A stretch of DNA of 16,356 nucleotides. It comes from Clostridia bacterium (GTDB lineage: Bacteria > Bacillota > Clostridia > Oscillospirales > CAG-272). Location: the NCBI GenBank assembly GCA_900754175.1, contig CAAEBS010000117.1:1-16356 (forward strand). The letters run 5' to 3'. Below, piece by piece: positions 8,356 through 13,754 of the stretch. Under the pieces are notes generated by a model. That model ran no database searches. It saw only the letters and a list, made by a program, of their open reading frames with translations, and was not told where the DNA came from. The position numbers were made by a program, and so were the translations under genes. Within the stretch, counting starts at the first letter, position 1. Each line of letters starts with the position of its first letter.

Positions 8356-9204
8356 TCAGCTCCGGTGCTGACGGGCGATCTCCGATAAGATCACAGCCGC
8401 CGCCGTGGAGACGTTGAAGGAATTCACCTGTCCGTACATGGGGATAGAGGTGATGTAATCCGCATTTTCACGGATGATATGGGAGACGCCGTCCCCCTCA
8501 CTGCCCAGCACCAAAGCGACCGGGCAACGGAAATCGGTTTCGTAGTACGGTTCGCCGCCCGCCTCCGCCGCAAAGATCCATACGCCAGCGTCTTTCAGCT
8601 TCTGGATTGCCGAGGACAGGTTGGCAACCTTTGCCACCGCCAGATGCTCAATGGCGCCGCAGGAGGACTTGGTGACCACCGGGGTCAGCCCCACCGCACG
8701 CCGCTTGGGAATAATCAGCCCGTGAGCACCCACGCCCTCCGCACAGCGGATCAGGGCGCCGAGATTGTGCGGGTCGGTGATCCCGTCCGCAATCACGATA
8801 AACGGGCGTTCGCCCCGGTCGTGCGCAATCTGCAGGATGTCCTCCACCGAGCAGTATTCCTTTTCCGCCGCCATAGCGACGATCCCCTGATGGGCGGCGG
8901 CGCCGGAGATCTTATCCAGCCGGACCCGGTCGCATTCCACGATCGGGATCTTTCTCTCTCTCGCCTGGGCGATCAGCACTACGATCGAGCCTTCCCGCTC
9001 GCCTTTCTGCACAAACAGCTTATCCACCGCCCGTCCGGACTTCAACAGCTCCCGCACGGCGTTTCTGCCGATCACCAGTCCCTCCTCGGGCACGCTTTCG
9101 CCAAAAGAATCTTCTCTTGCTTCCCGCTCCCGGAAGTCTCCCCGCCGGGGCTTTTTTTCCTGCGCCGGATATCTGCGGTTGTTTTTACGGTATTCCTCTG
9201 CCAT
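8356..9204 (-). CDS. rlmB: 23S rRNA (guanosine-2'-O)-methyltransferase, SpoU/TrmH family
   Basis: A 282-residue protein. After a basic, probably disordered N-terminus (1-40) comes the SpoU substrate-binding domain (about 42-120, GRNAVRELLKSG), then the SpoU methyltransferase knot. Motif 1 is IADGITDPHNLGALIR (about 137-152), motif 2 is LVLGSEGDG (about 231-239), and motif 3 is IPMYGQVNSFNVSTAAA (about 253-270), with Phe where Leu is commoner. These bind SAM and shape the trefoil knot. The family methylates the ribose of a guanosine in 23S rRNA (G2251 in E. coli numbering). Related paralogues (YacO, TrmH) share the motifs, so the exact target is inferred. AAAGGA lies 9 bases before the ATG, and a promoter is visible at 9281-9309. 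The 974-residue membrane protein gene follows after 50 bases. Confidence 0.9.
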   Translation of the reverse strand: MAEEYRKNNRRYPAQEKKPRRGDFREREAREDSFGESVPEEGLVIGRNAVRELLKSGRAVDKLFVQKGEREGSIVVLIAQARERKIPIVECDRVRLDKISGAAAHQGIVAMAAEKEYCSVEDILQIAHDRGERPFIVIADGITDPHNLGALIRCAEGVGAHGLIIPKRRAVGLTPVVTKSSCGAIEHLAVAKVANLSSAIQKLKDAGVWIFAAEAGGEPYYETDFRCPVALVLGSEGDGVSHIIRENADYITSIPMYGQVNSFNVSTAAAVILSEIARQHRS

Positions 9205-9241
9205 GGGTCTTTATCCTTTCCTCGGGAACTATCGGTCCCCT

Positions 9242-9260
9242 TACAGGCAAAATTCCTGTA
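9242..9260 (-). repeat. Inverted repeat in the rlmB 5' leader
   Basis: TACAGG (9242-9247) and CCTGTA (9255-9260) form a perfect 6-base inverted repeat with a 7-base centre. It lies between the predicted rlmB transcription start (near 9274) and the ribosome binding site. In RNA it would be a small stem-loop without a U tract, so it is not a terminator. Its function is unknown and it could be chance. Confidence 0.35.
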
Positions 9261-9280
9261 CTTTACAATATATATATTCT

Positions 9281-9309
9281 ATTATATCACAATTCCGGGA
9301 ATTTGTATA
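9281..9309 (-). promoter_or_regulatory. Predicted sigma-A promoter of rlmB
   Basis: On the minus strand, -35 TATACA (9304-9309; 4/6 of TTGACA), a 17-base spacer and -10 TATAAT (9281-9286; consensus). TGA precedes the -10, giving an extended -10. The predicted start is near 9274, about 70 bases before the rlmB ATG. The surrounding AT-rich stretch (about 9261-9320) contrasts with the GC-rich genes. Confidence 0.65.
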
Positions 9310-9354
9310 TAGTTTTTTACACGAACCTGCTTTTTCTCCCAAAATTCCTGCTTT

Positions 9355-9561
9355 TCAGCCTTTTTCCTTATAGTACAGCCGGCAATGGCAGTAGCCCTCA
9401 AACTCCGGGTCGGCGATCTGCTCCCGGAATTCCTTGCAGATGCACTTGTTGTCCTCGGTCTTTGCCAGTCGGCACGGGCAGTAGCCCCCTCTTGCTTTCA
9501 GCCCCGCGCGGATCTGTTCCACCACCGCCGGGTCCTCGTTCAGTCTGATTTTCGGATTCAT
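9355..9561 (-). CDS. Small ferredoxin-thioredoxin-reductase catalytic-domain-like Fe-S protein
   Basis: A 68-residue protein. Six cysteines occur in three pairs: C28-P-C30, C40-I-C42 and C58-H-C60. The CPC/CxC/CHC pattern is that of the catalytic subunit of ferredoxin:thioredoxin reductase, which holds a [4Fe-4S] cluster next to a redox disulfide. The plant/cyanobacterial subunit is longer and spaces the first two pairs by 16 residues and the last two by 8; here the gaps are 9 and 15, as in short clostridial versions. No variable (alpha) subunit is nearby, so the electron donor and target are unknown. I chose the ATG at 9561 because GGAGGG lies 5 bases upstream. An ATG at 9588 has no ribosome binding site and overlaps a likely -10 box. 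It is divergent from ylxM. Confidence 0.82.
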   Translation of the reverse strand: MNPKIRLNEDPAVVEQIRAGLKARGGYCPCRLAKTEDNKCICKEFREQIADPEFEGYCHCRLYYKEKG

Positions 9562-9586
9562 TGTTTCCCTCCGTCCTGTTTTCTCC

Positions 9587-9592
9587 ATTGTA
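9587..9592 (-). promoter_or_regulatory. Possible -10 box of the FTR-like gene
   Basis: On the minus strand TACAAT (5/6 of TATAAT) lies 26 bases before the preferred ATG at 9561, which would put the start near 9580. No good -35 is visible 16-18 bases upstream, so the call is weak. It lies in the divergent region shared with the ylxM promoter. Confidence 0.35.
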
Positions 9593-9655
9593 GCATATTT
9601 TTCTGAAAAATTCCAGATGTTGCGGAAAAATGATTGAAAAATTCACGAAAAGTTC

Positions 9656-9684
9656 TTGACAAATCCGGAAATGCGTGCTATACT
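9656..9684 (+). promoter_or_regulatory. Sigma-A promoter of the ylxM-ffh-rpsP-khpA operon
   Basis: A perfect -35 TTGACA (9656-9661), a 17-base spacer and -10 TATACT (9679-9684), with TGC before the -10 (extended -10). The predicted start is near 9690-9692, about 43 bases before ylxM. The whole element is 26/29 identical to the promoter before mgtE (13642-13670), spacer included. Confidence 0.88.
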
Positions 9685-9705
9685 TGTAAAGTATTTTGCT
9701 TTACA
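9685..9705 (+). promoter_or_regulatory. Inverted repeat at the transcription start: candidate operator
   Basis: TGTAAAG (9685-9691) and CTTTACA (9699-9705) form a perfect 7-base inverted repeat with a 7-base centre, starting directly after the -10 box and covering the predicted +1. Only part of it would be transcribed, which argues for a protein-binding DNA site rather than an RNA hairpin. The first gene of the operon, ylxM, encodes a helix-turn-helix protein, so autoregulation is a reasonable inference. Confidence 0.5.
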
Positions 9706-9733
9706 CCATAAAATTGTCAAAGAAGGAACCGTT

Positions 9734-10072
9734 ATGTTTCAAAAAAATCTGATGATCGGCTATTTGCTTGACTTTTACGGTGAACTGCTTTCCGGACGGA
9801 AAAAAGACGTCCTGGAAATGTATTATAACGAGGATCTTTCGCTTGCGGAGATTGCCGAGGAGATCGGGATCTCCCGCCAGGGCGTCCATGAGATGATAAA
9901 AAAATCCGAAGAGGAGTTGCGTTTTTACGAGGAAAAGCTGAATCTGGCATCCACCATGCTGGAGGTGGAGAAGATTGCGGAATCGCTTCACCGGCTCACC
10001 CGTGAGCAGAACGTCCCTCCCGAGGTGTGCAAGGAGATCGAGCAGCTGATGCTTGCCGTCCGCCGGGCATGA
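9734..10072 (+). CDS. ylxM: YlxM family helix-turn-helix protein (UPF0122), SRP-associated
   Basis: A 112-residue protein. A sigma-70 region 4-like helix-turn-helix lies at about residues 33-62 (SLAEIAEEIGISRQGVHEMIKK), followed by a helical, probably coiled-coil C-terminus. The family is encoded directly before ffh in Firmicutes; studies in streptococci link it to SRP-pathway modulation. Its fold also suggests DNA binding, and an inverted repeat sits at its own transcription start. I chose the ATG at 9734, which has AGAAGGA about 6 bases upstream. The open frame extends further upstream, but that part lies over the promoter. It is followed by ffh after 41 bases. Confidence 0.92.
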   Translation: MFQKNLMIGYLLDFYGELLSGRKKDVLEMYYNEDLSLAEIAEEIGISRQGVHEMIKKSEEELRFYEEKLNLASTMLEVEKIAESLHRLTREQNVPPEVCKEIEQLMLAVRRA

Positions 10073-10113
10073 CGCCACCCGGAATTCAATGTTGCAAAGG
10101 CAGGTGATATGTT

Positions 10114-11451
10114 TTGTTTCAGAGTCTGAGTGAAAAGCTTGAAAACGCTTTCCGGAAATTCAAGAGCAAGGGAAAACTCACCGAATCCGACATCAAAGCC
10201 GGAATGAGGGAGATCAAGCTTGCCCTGCTGGAAGCGGACGTAAACTTCAAGGTCGTAAAAGATTTCATTGCGGCAGTTTCGGAGCGTGCCGTCGGTGCGG
10301 AGGTGCTGGAGTCCCTGCTCCCCGCTCAGCAGATCGTCAAGATCGTCAACGAAGAGCTGATCAAGCTGATGGGCGGAAGCCAGTCCAAGCTTGTCATCGC
10401 CCCCAAGCCTCCCACCGTGGTCATGATGGTAGGACTTCAGGGCGCCGGTAAGACCACCCATGCGGGCAAGCTTGCCGGACTTTACAAAAAGCAGGGCAAG
10501 CATCCCCTGCTGGTCGCCTGTGACATTTACCGTCCCGCCGCTATCAAACAGCTTGAGGTCGTGGGCGAAAAGCTGGGCATCCCGGTGTTCAGCATGGGCG
10601 ACAAGGTCTCCCCGGTCAAGATTGCCGAAGAGGGCGTGCGCTATGCCAACCAGAAGGGCTACGACATGGTGTTCATCGACACCGCCGGTCGTCTGCATAT
10701 CGACGAGGAACTGATGCAGGAGCTGAAAGACATCAAGGCTAAGGTATCCCCCACCGAGATCCTGCTGACGGTAGACGCCATGATCGGTCAGGACGCCGTA
10801 ACGGTTGCCAAGACCTTCAACGAAATGCTGGATATCACCGGCGTAATCCTGACCAAGCTGGACGGCGACACCCGTGGCGGTGCGGCGCTTTCGGTCCGCT
10901 ATGTGACCGGAAAGCCTATCAAGTTCATCGGAACCGGCGAAAAGCTGGACGCCATCGAGCCTTTCTACCCCGACCGTATGGCTTCCCGGATCCTGGGAAT
11001 GGGCGACGTCCTTTCGCTGATCGAAAAGGCGGAGCAGGCATACGACGAAAAGAAAGCGCAGGAGCTGGAAAAGAAGATCCGGGAATCCTCCTTTACCCTG
11101 GACGATTACCTGGAACAGTTTGCACAGATCCGGAGCATGGGCAATATCGAGCAGCTGCTCGGCATGATGCCCGGCGTAAAGCCCGGTGCGCTGAAGGATG
11201 CCAAGATCGACGAAAAGGCGGTCGGCAGAACCGAGGCGATCATCCGCTCCATGACCCGTACCGAGCGGGAAAAGCCCGAGATTCTGAACGCATCCCGGAA
11301 AAAGCGGATCGCCGCCGGAAGCGGAACCAGCGTGGAGGAGGTCAACAAGCTGCTCCGGCAGTTTGAACAGACCCAGAAGCTGATGAAGCAGTTTTCCAAC
11401 CCGAAGCAGTTTTCCCGCTTCGGCAAAAAGAAGATGAAAATTCCGTATTGA
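10114..11451 (+). CDS. ffh: Signal recognition particle protein Ffh (SRP54 GTPase)
   Basis: A 445-residue protein, normal length. It has an N-terminal helical N domain (1-85), a Ras-like G domain with P-loop GLQGAGKTT (107-115), DTAGRL (189-194) and TKLDGD (247-252), and a Met-rich C-terminal M domain (about 325-430) that binds 4.5S/scRNA and signal peptides. It recognises nascent membrane and secreted proteins and delivers them to FtsY at the membrane. The start is TTG at 10114, with AGGTGA six bases upstream. An ATG five bases earlier (10109) is out of frame and opens only a 6-codon reading frame ending at 10129, so TTG is needed for this frame. It sits between ylxM and rpsP, as in B. subtilis. 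Confidence 0.97.
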   Translation: MFQSLSEKLENAFRKFKSKGKLTESDIKAGMREIKLALLEADVNFKVVKDFIAAVSERAVGAEVLESLLPAQQIVKIVNEELIKLMGGSQSKLVIAPKPPTVVMMVGLQGAGKTTHAGKLAGLYKKQGKHPLLVACDIYRPAAIKQLEVVGEKLGIPVFSMGDKVSPVKIAEEGVRYANQKGYDMVFIDTAGRLHIDEELMQELKDIKAKVSPTEILLTVDAMIGQDAVTVAKTFNEMLDITGVILTKLDGDTRGGAALSVRYVTGKPIKFIGTGEKLDAIEPFYPDRMASRILGMGDVLSLIEKAEQAYDEKKAQELEKKIRESSFTLDDYLEQFAQIRSMGNIEQLLGMMPGVKPGALKDAKIDEKAVGRTEAIIRSMTRTEREKPEILNASRKKRIAAGSGTSVEEVNKLLRQFEQTQKLMKQFSNPKQFSRFGKKKMKIPY

Positions 11452-11517
11452 TAACGGCATTGCCGCAAATCGGATTTTTATAATAAAAAACATTTAATTT
11501 TTCGGAGGAAACAAAAA

Positions 11518-11757
11518 ATGGCAGTAAAAATGAGACTGAGAAGAACCGGAGCAAAGAAGGCTCCTACCTATCGTGTGGTTGTGGCTGACGGTCGCTTCCC
11601 CAGAGACGGTCGTTTCATCGAGGAAATCGGTTTCTACAACCCCAAGACCGATGAGATCAAGATCGACGCCGAGAAGGCAAAAAGCTGGATCGGAAAGGGT
11701 GCACAGCCCACTGATACCGTAAAGGCTCTGCTGAAGAAGTCCGATATCATCGGCTGA
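11518..11757 (+). CDS. rpsP: 30S ribosomal protein S16
   Basis: A 79-residue protein with the standard S16 sequence: the N-terminal VKMRLRRTGAKKAPTYRVVV strand region, then the RDGRFIEEIGFYNP loop and a C-terminal helical stretch ending in KKSDIIG. S16 binds 16S rRNA early in 30S assembly. GGAGG lies 8 bases before the ATG. The 66-base gap after ffh is AT-rich and has a TATAAT at 11479-11484, but no -35 at suitable spacing, so an internal promoter is only possible. khpA follows after 21 bases. Confidence 0.97.
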   Translation: MAVKMRLRRTGAKKAPTYRVVVADGRFPRDGRFIEEIGFYNPKTDEIKIDAEKAKSWIGKGAQPTDTVKALLKKSDIIG

Positions 11758-11778
11758 TTCTGCAACGGGTAACGTCAG

Positions 11779-12015
11779 ATGACAGATTTGAAAGAAACTC
11801 TGCGTGGCATTGCAAGTGCAATTGTCGATCATCCCGACGACGTTTCCGTGGAGGAGACGGCAGATGGCAACAGAGTCAATCTGGTGCTTCATGTGGCGGA
11901 AGACGACATGGGCATGGTTATCGGCAAGCACGGCAAAATCGCAAAAGCGATCCGCACGGTAATGAGAGCCGCCGCCTCGGCGGACAACCGGGACGTAAAC
12001 GTCGAGATCCGGTAA
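11779..12015 (+). CDS. khpA: KH-domain RNA-binding protein KhpA (YlqC)
   Basis: A 78-residue protein made of one KH domain with the RNA-binding GxxG loop as GKHG inside MGMVIGKHGKIAKAIRTV (about 44-61). KhpA usually pairs with KhpB (EloR/Jag) and takes part in RNA binding and cell elongation in Firmicutes. It is encoded after rpsP, the classic position. The start at 11779 fits the family's N-terminus, but the region before it (ACGGGTAACGTCAG) is a poor Shine-Dalgarno, so translation may depend on coupling with rpsP. In many Firmicutes rimM, trmD and rplS follow; here a terminator follows 21 bases after the stop. Confidence 0.94.
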   Translation: MTDLKETLRGIASAIVDHPDDVSVEETADGNRVNLVLHVAEDDMGMVIGKHGKIAKAIRTVMRAAASADNRDVNVEIR

Positions 12016-12036
12016 AAGAGGAGAGATTCTCTCTGC

Positions 12037-12068
12037 GGGAAAGTCTTTTTCAAGGCTTTCCCTCTTTT
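12037..12068 (+). terminator. Rho-independent terminator of ylxM-ffh-rpsP-khpA
   Basis: GGGAAAGTC (12037-12045) pairs with GGCTTTCCC (12054-12062) in nine pairs including one G-T, with an 8-base loop, followed by TCTTTTC. It lies 21 bases after the khpA stop and closes the operon. Confidence 0.75.
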
Positions 12069-12085
12069 CATTTGATTTTTCAACC

Positions 12086-12096
12086 GGAGGTGATCC
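12086..12096 (+). promoter_or_regulatory. Unusually complete Shine-Dalgarno sequence
   Basis: GGAGGTGATCC is an 11-base exact complement of the common bacterial 16S rRNA 3' tail, three bases before the ATG at 12100. Most genes here use 4-7 bases. It fixes the start of the hypothetical gene and suggests strong or specially controlled initiation. Confidence 0.7.
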
Positions 12097-12099
12097 ATC

Positions 12100-12561
12100 A
12101 TGTGTAAGCCGGCGCAGATCCGCACGCTCGTCGCCGATACCGCAAAGGAAATGACAGCCGCCTGCGACGACTGCCTTTCCGGCTTCCCCGCCGACAGCCT
12201 TTTGCGCTTTTCCTTCTCCGAAGCCGAAAGGAAAGCCTGCATCCGGCGCTATTATATCACAGCGGCAAAGCTTACCGATCTGCTTCACCACTGTGACGCT
12301 TACGTTGCCGGGTTGTCGCCTGCCCTGGAAGCGGCGGACGCTCCCGGACGTCTTGCGCAGTTTGACGAAATTTATCGCTGGATGGAGCAATACTGGCACT
12401 TCCGGGAGCACCTGATTTCCCTGCTCGCCGAAGCGGAACGTGCCGTGCGTTTGCCGCCGGAGGAATTCCGAACCGCCGGAATCCTGAAGCCGGTCAGCGC
12501 ACTCCGCCAGACGCTTGCGGAATTCGTAAAAGTTCTTTCCGATTCCAAGGATTGTATTTAG
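12100..12561 (+). CDS. Hypothetical helical cytoplasmic protein
   Basis: A 153-residue protein I do not recognise. It is predicted almost all alpha-helical, with no signal peptide or membrane segment. Cysteines at residues 2, 22, 25, 47, 65 and 152 include a C22-x-x-C25 pair (CDDC); there is no clear second pair. Aromatic and charged residues cluster in the middle (YRWMEQYWHFREHLISLL, about 92-109), suggesting a helical-bundle interface. The start is fixed by an 11-base Shine-Dalgarno. It follows the khpA terminator and ends 16 bases before the hairpin at 12578. No promoter is clear upstream, so readthrough from the SRP operon is possible. Codon use resembles the neighbours, with no sign of transfer. 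Confidence 0.75.
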   Translation: MCKPAQIRTLVADTAKEMTAACDDCLSGFPADSLLRFSFSEAERKACIRRYYITAAKLTDLLHHCDAYVAGLSPALEAADAPGRLAQFDEIYRWMEQYWHFREHLISLLAEAERAVRLPPEEFRTAGILKPVSALRQTLAEFVKVLSDSKDCI

Positions 12562-12577
12562 TAGATCCACGCCAAAT

Positions 12578-12618
12578 GGCAGAAACTATACCTGAAACGT
12601 ATGGTTCTGCCGTTTTTT
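12578..12618 (+). terminator. Terminator-like hairpin between the hypothetical gene and ldh (possible attenuator)
   Basis: GGCAGAA (12578-12584) pairs with TTCTGCC (12605-12611); with A85 bulged, 12586-12591 pairs with 12599-12604, giving 13 pairs, a 7-base loop and then G plus six T (12613-12618). This is a strong intrinsic terminator 16 bases after the hypothetical gene. Only 24 bases separate it from the ldh ATG, too few for a separate promoter, so ldh must be read through it or start inside the upstream gene. A second hairpin, GTTCTGC (12604-12610) with GCAGAAC (12621-12627), would use the same 3' arm. Confidence 0.72.
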
Positions 12619-12642
12619 GCGCAGAACGGAAAGGAATTTCCT

Positions 12643-13608
12643 ATGAACAATATTCAGAAATGCGCCATCATCGGATGCGGAAATGTAGGCGCCACCACGG
12701 CGTATGCACTTATGAAAAGCAACCTGTTTTCCGAAATGGTGCTGATCGACGTCAACCGTCGCAAAGCCGAGGGAGAGGCGGCGGACCTGAATCACGGTCT
12801 GCCCTTCAACTCCCCTATGAATATCTACGCCGGCGATTATCCGGACCTGGAGGACGCCTCTGTCGTCATCATCACCGCAGGCGCCAACCAGCGCCCCGGT
12901 CAGACCCGGCGTGACCTGGTGCAGAAAAACACCGATATCTTTCAGTCCATCGTGGAGAACATCACCGCCTGCAATCAGTCCTGTATTCTCCTCGTCGTCA
13001 CAAACCCGGTGGACATCCTGACTTATGTCACCCAAAAGCTTTCCGGCTTTCCCGCACGCCGTGTGCTCGGCTCGGGCACCGTGCTTGACACCGCCCGCCT
13101 GAAATATCTGGTGGGGCGCCACCTGCGGGTGGACTACCGGAACGTGCACTCCTTCATCATCGGCGAGCACGGCGACAGCGAGCTTCCCGTCTGGTCGGGC
13201 GCCAACGTCTCCGGCATCGACCTGGACCGCTTCTGCGAAAGCTGTGACACCTGTTGCGACCGGGGAGCACTCGACCGCCTGTTCCAGGAGGTGAAAAACA
13301 GCGCCTATCACATCATCGACGCCAAAGGTGCCACCTATTACGCCATTGCGGAATCGGTACTGAAGATCGTGTCGGCAATCGTCCGGGACGAACGCACCGT
13401 ACTGCCGGTTTCCGCCGCCGTGGACGGTCACTACGGGCTGAACGACATCGTGCTGAGCGTTCCCTGCATCATCGGCGGAAACGGCGTAGAGGAGGTTCTC
13501 GACATCCCGCTGAGCGAGGAGGAAAGAGAGCTGTTGTACCGCTCCTCCGACCAGCTTAAGGAGGTCATCCGTGGCATCTCCCTGCCCGCCCTCTATGCCC
13601 TGAGCTGA
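12643..13608 (+). CDS. ldh: L-lactate dehydrogenase
   Basis: A 321-residue protein. It has NAD-binding GCGNVG (11-16). Substrate-loop GANQRPGQTR carries Gln83 (position 102 in LDH numbering), which selects lactate/pyruvate over malate, and Arg89 (Arg109). DTAR carries Arg152 (Arg171), and GEHGDSE carries catalytic His176 (His195). All catalytic residues are present. It reduces pyruvate to L-lactate with NADH, the end of fermentation. I chose the ATG at 12643 because AAGGA lies 7 bases upstream; the frame stays open to 12601, but that ATG sits inside the terminator hairpin. Its ribosome binding site lies in a small hairpin, GGAAA/TTTCC with a GGAA loop (12628-12641), which may affect translation. 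No terminator of its own follows before the mgtE promoter. Confidence 0.95.
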   Translation: MNNIQKCAIIGCGNVGATTAYALMKSNLFSEMVLIDVNRRKAEGEAADLNHGLPFNSPMNIYAGDYPDLEDASVVIITAGANQRPGQTRRDLVQKNTDIFQSIVENITACNQSCILLVVTNPVDILTYVTQKLSGFPARRVLGSGTVLDTARLKYLVGRHLRVDYRNVHSFIIGEHGDSELPVWSGANVSGIDLDRFCESCDTCCDRGALDRLFQEVKNSAYHIIDAKGATYYAIAESVLKIVSAIVRDERTVLPVSAAVDGHYGLNDIVLSVPCIIGGNGVEEVLDIPLSEEERELLYRSSDQLKEVIRGISLPALYALS

Positions 13609-13641
13609 CAGAAAAATCCCGGCAAAATTTTCCGATAGGGG

Positions 13642-13670
13642 TTGACAAATCCGGGAAAGCGTGTTATACT
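13642..13670 (+). promoter_or_regulatory. Sigma-A promoter of mgtE
   Basis: A perfect -35 TTGACA (13642-13647), a 17-base spacer and -10 TATACT (13665-13670), preceded by TGT (extended -10). The predicted start is near 13676-13678, about 78 bases before the mgtE ATG. It is 26/29 identical to the ylxM promoter. Confidence 0.88.
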
Positions 13671-13677
13671 GACCATG

Positions 13678-13733
13678 CTTTGGAGTACGGCTCCGGAACA
13701 TCAGATAAAAACGCCGACTCCAAAGATTTTTTT
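13678..13733 (+). terminator. Terminator-like hairpin at the 5' end of the mgtE leader (candidate attenuator)
   Basis: CTTTGGAGT plus CGGC (13678-13691, A13687 bulged) pairs with GCCG plus ACTCCAAAG (13713-13725), giving 13 pairs, followed by A and seven T (13727-13733). The stem begins at the predicted first transcribed bases, so the mRNA would start with a full intrinsic terminator. GGAG (13682-13685) can alternatively pair with CTCC (13691-13694), which would exclude the terminator stem. The leader is too short for an M-box riboswitch. The hairpin may also end the ldh transcript, since ldh has no other terminator. Confidence 0.7.
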
Positions 13734-13754
13734 ATGTCACGGAGGTACAGAATT

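Noticed and set aside
5546..8371. A 941-codon plus-strand open frame opposite the 974-residue membrane protein gene
   Set aside because: It is Arg/His/Pro-rich with no recognisable domain, and it is antisense to a protein with clear membrane segments and a good ribosome binding site. Long antisense frames are expected in GC-rich genes that avoid TTA, CTA and TCA codons.
9242..9260. Relationship of the rlmB-leader inverted repeat to the ylxM operator-like repeat
   Set aside because: Both have 7-base centres ending in TTTTG, but the arms differ (TACAGG against TGTAAAG), so I do not treat them as the same site.
9988..11493. A 501-codon minus-strand open frame opposite ffh
   Set aside because: ffh is certain from its GTPase motifs, and the antisense translation is His/Gln/Leu-rich without a family.
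11452..11517. Internal promoter before rpsP with TATAAT at 11479
   Set aside because: The nearest -35-like hexamers are 13 or 25 bases away, so I did not call it; an AT-rich leader is enough to explain it.
12601..12642. Longer LDH starting at the ATG at 12601
   Set aside because: The extra 14 residues lie inside the terminator hairpin and its T tract, and no ribosome binding site precedes 12601.
13676..13754. M-box or other known riboswitch upstream of mgtE
   Set aside because: Only about 78 bases lie between the predicted start and the ATG, and the single hairpin does not match the multi-helix M-box layout.
13680..13754. Longer MgtE starting at the TTG at 13680
   Set aside because: That stretch lies over the promoter start and the terminator hairpin. 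The ATG at 13755 has GGAGG and gives the normal family length.
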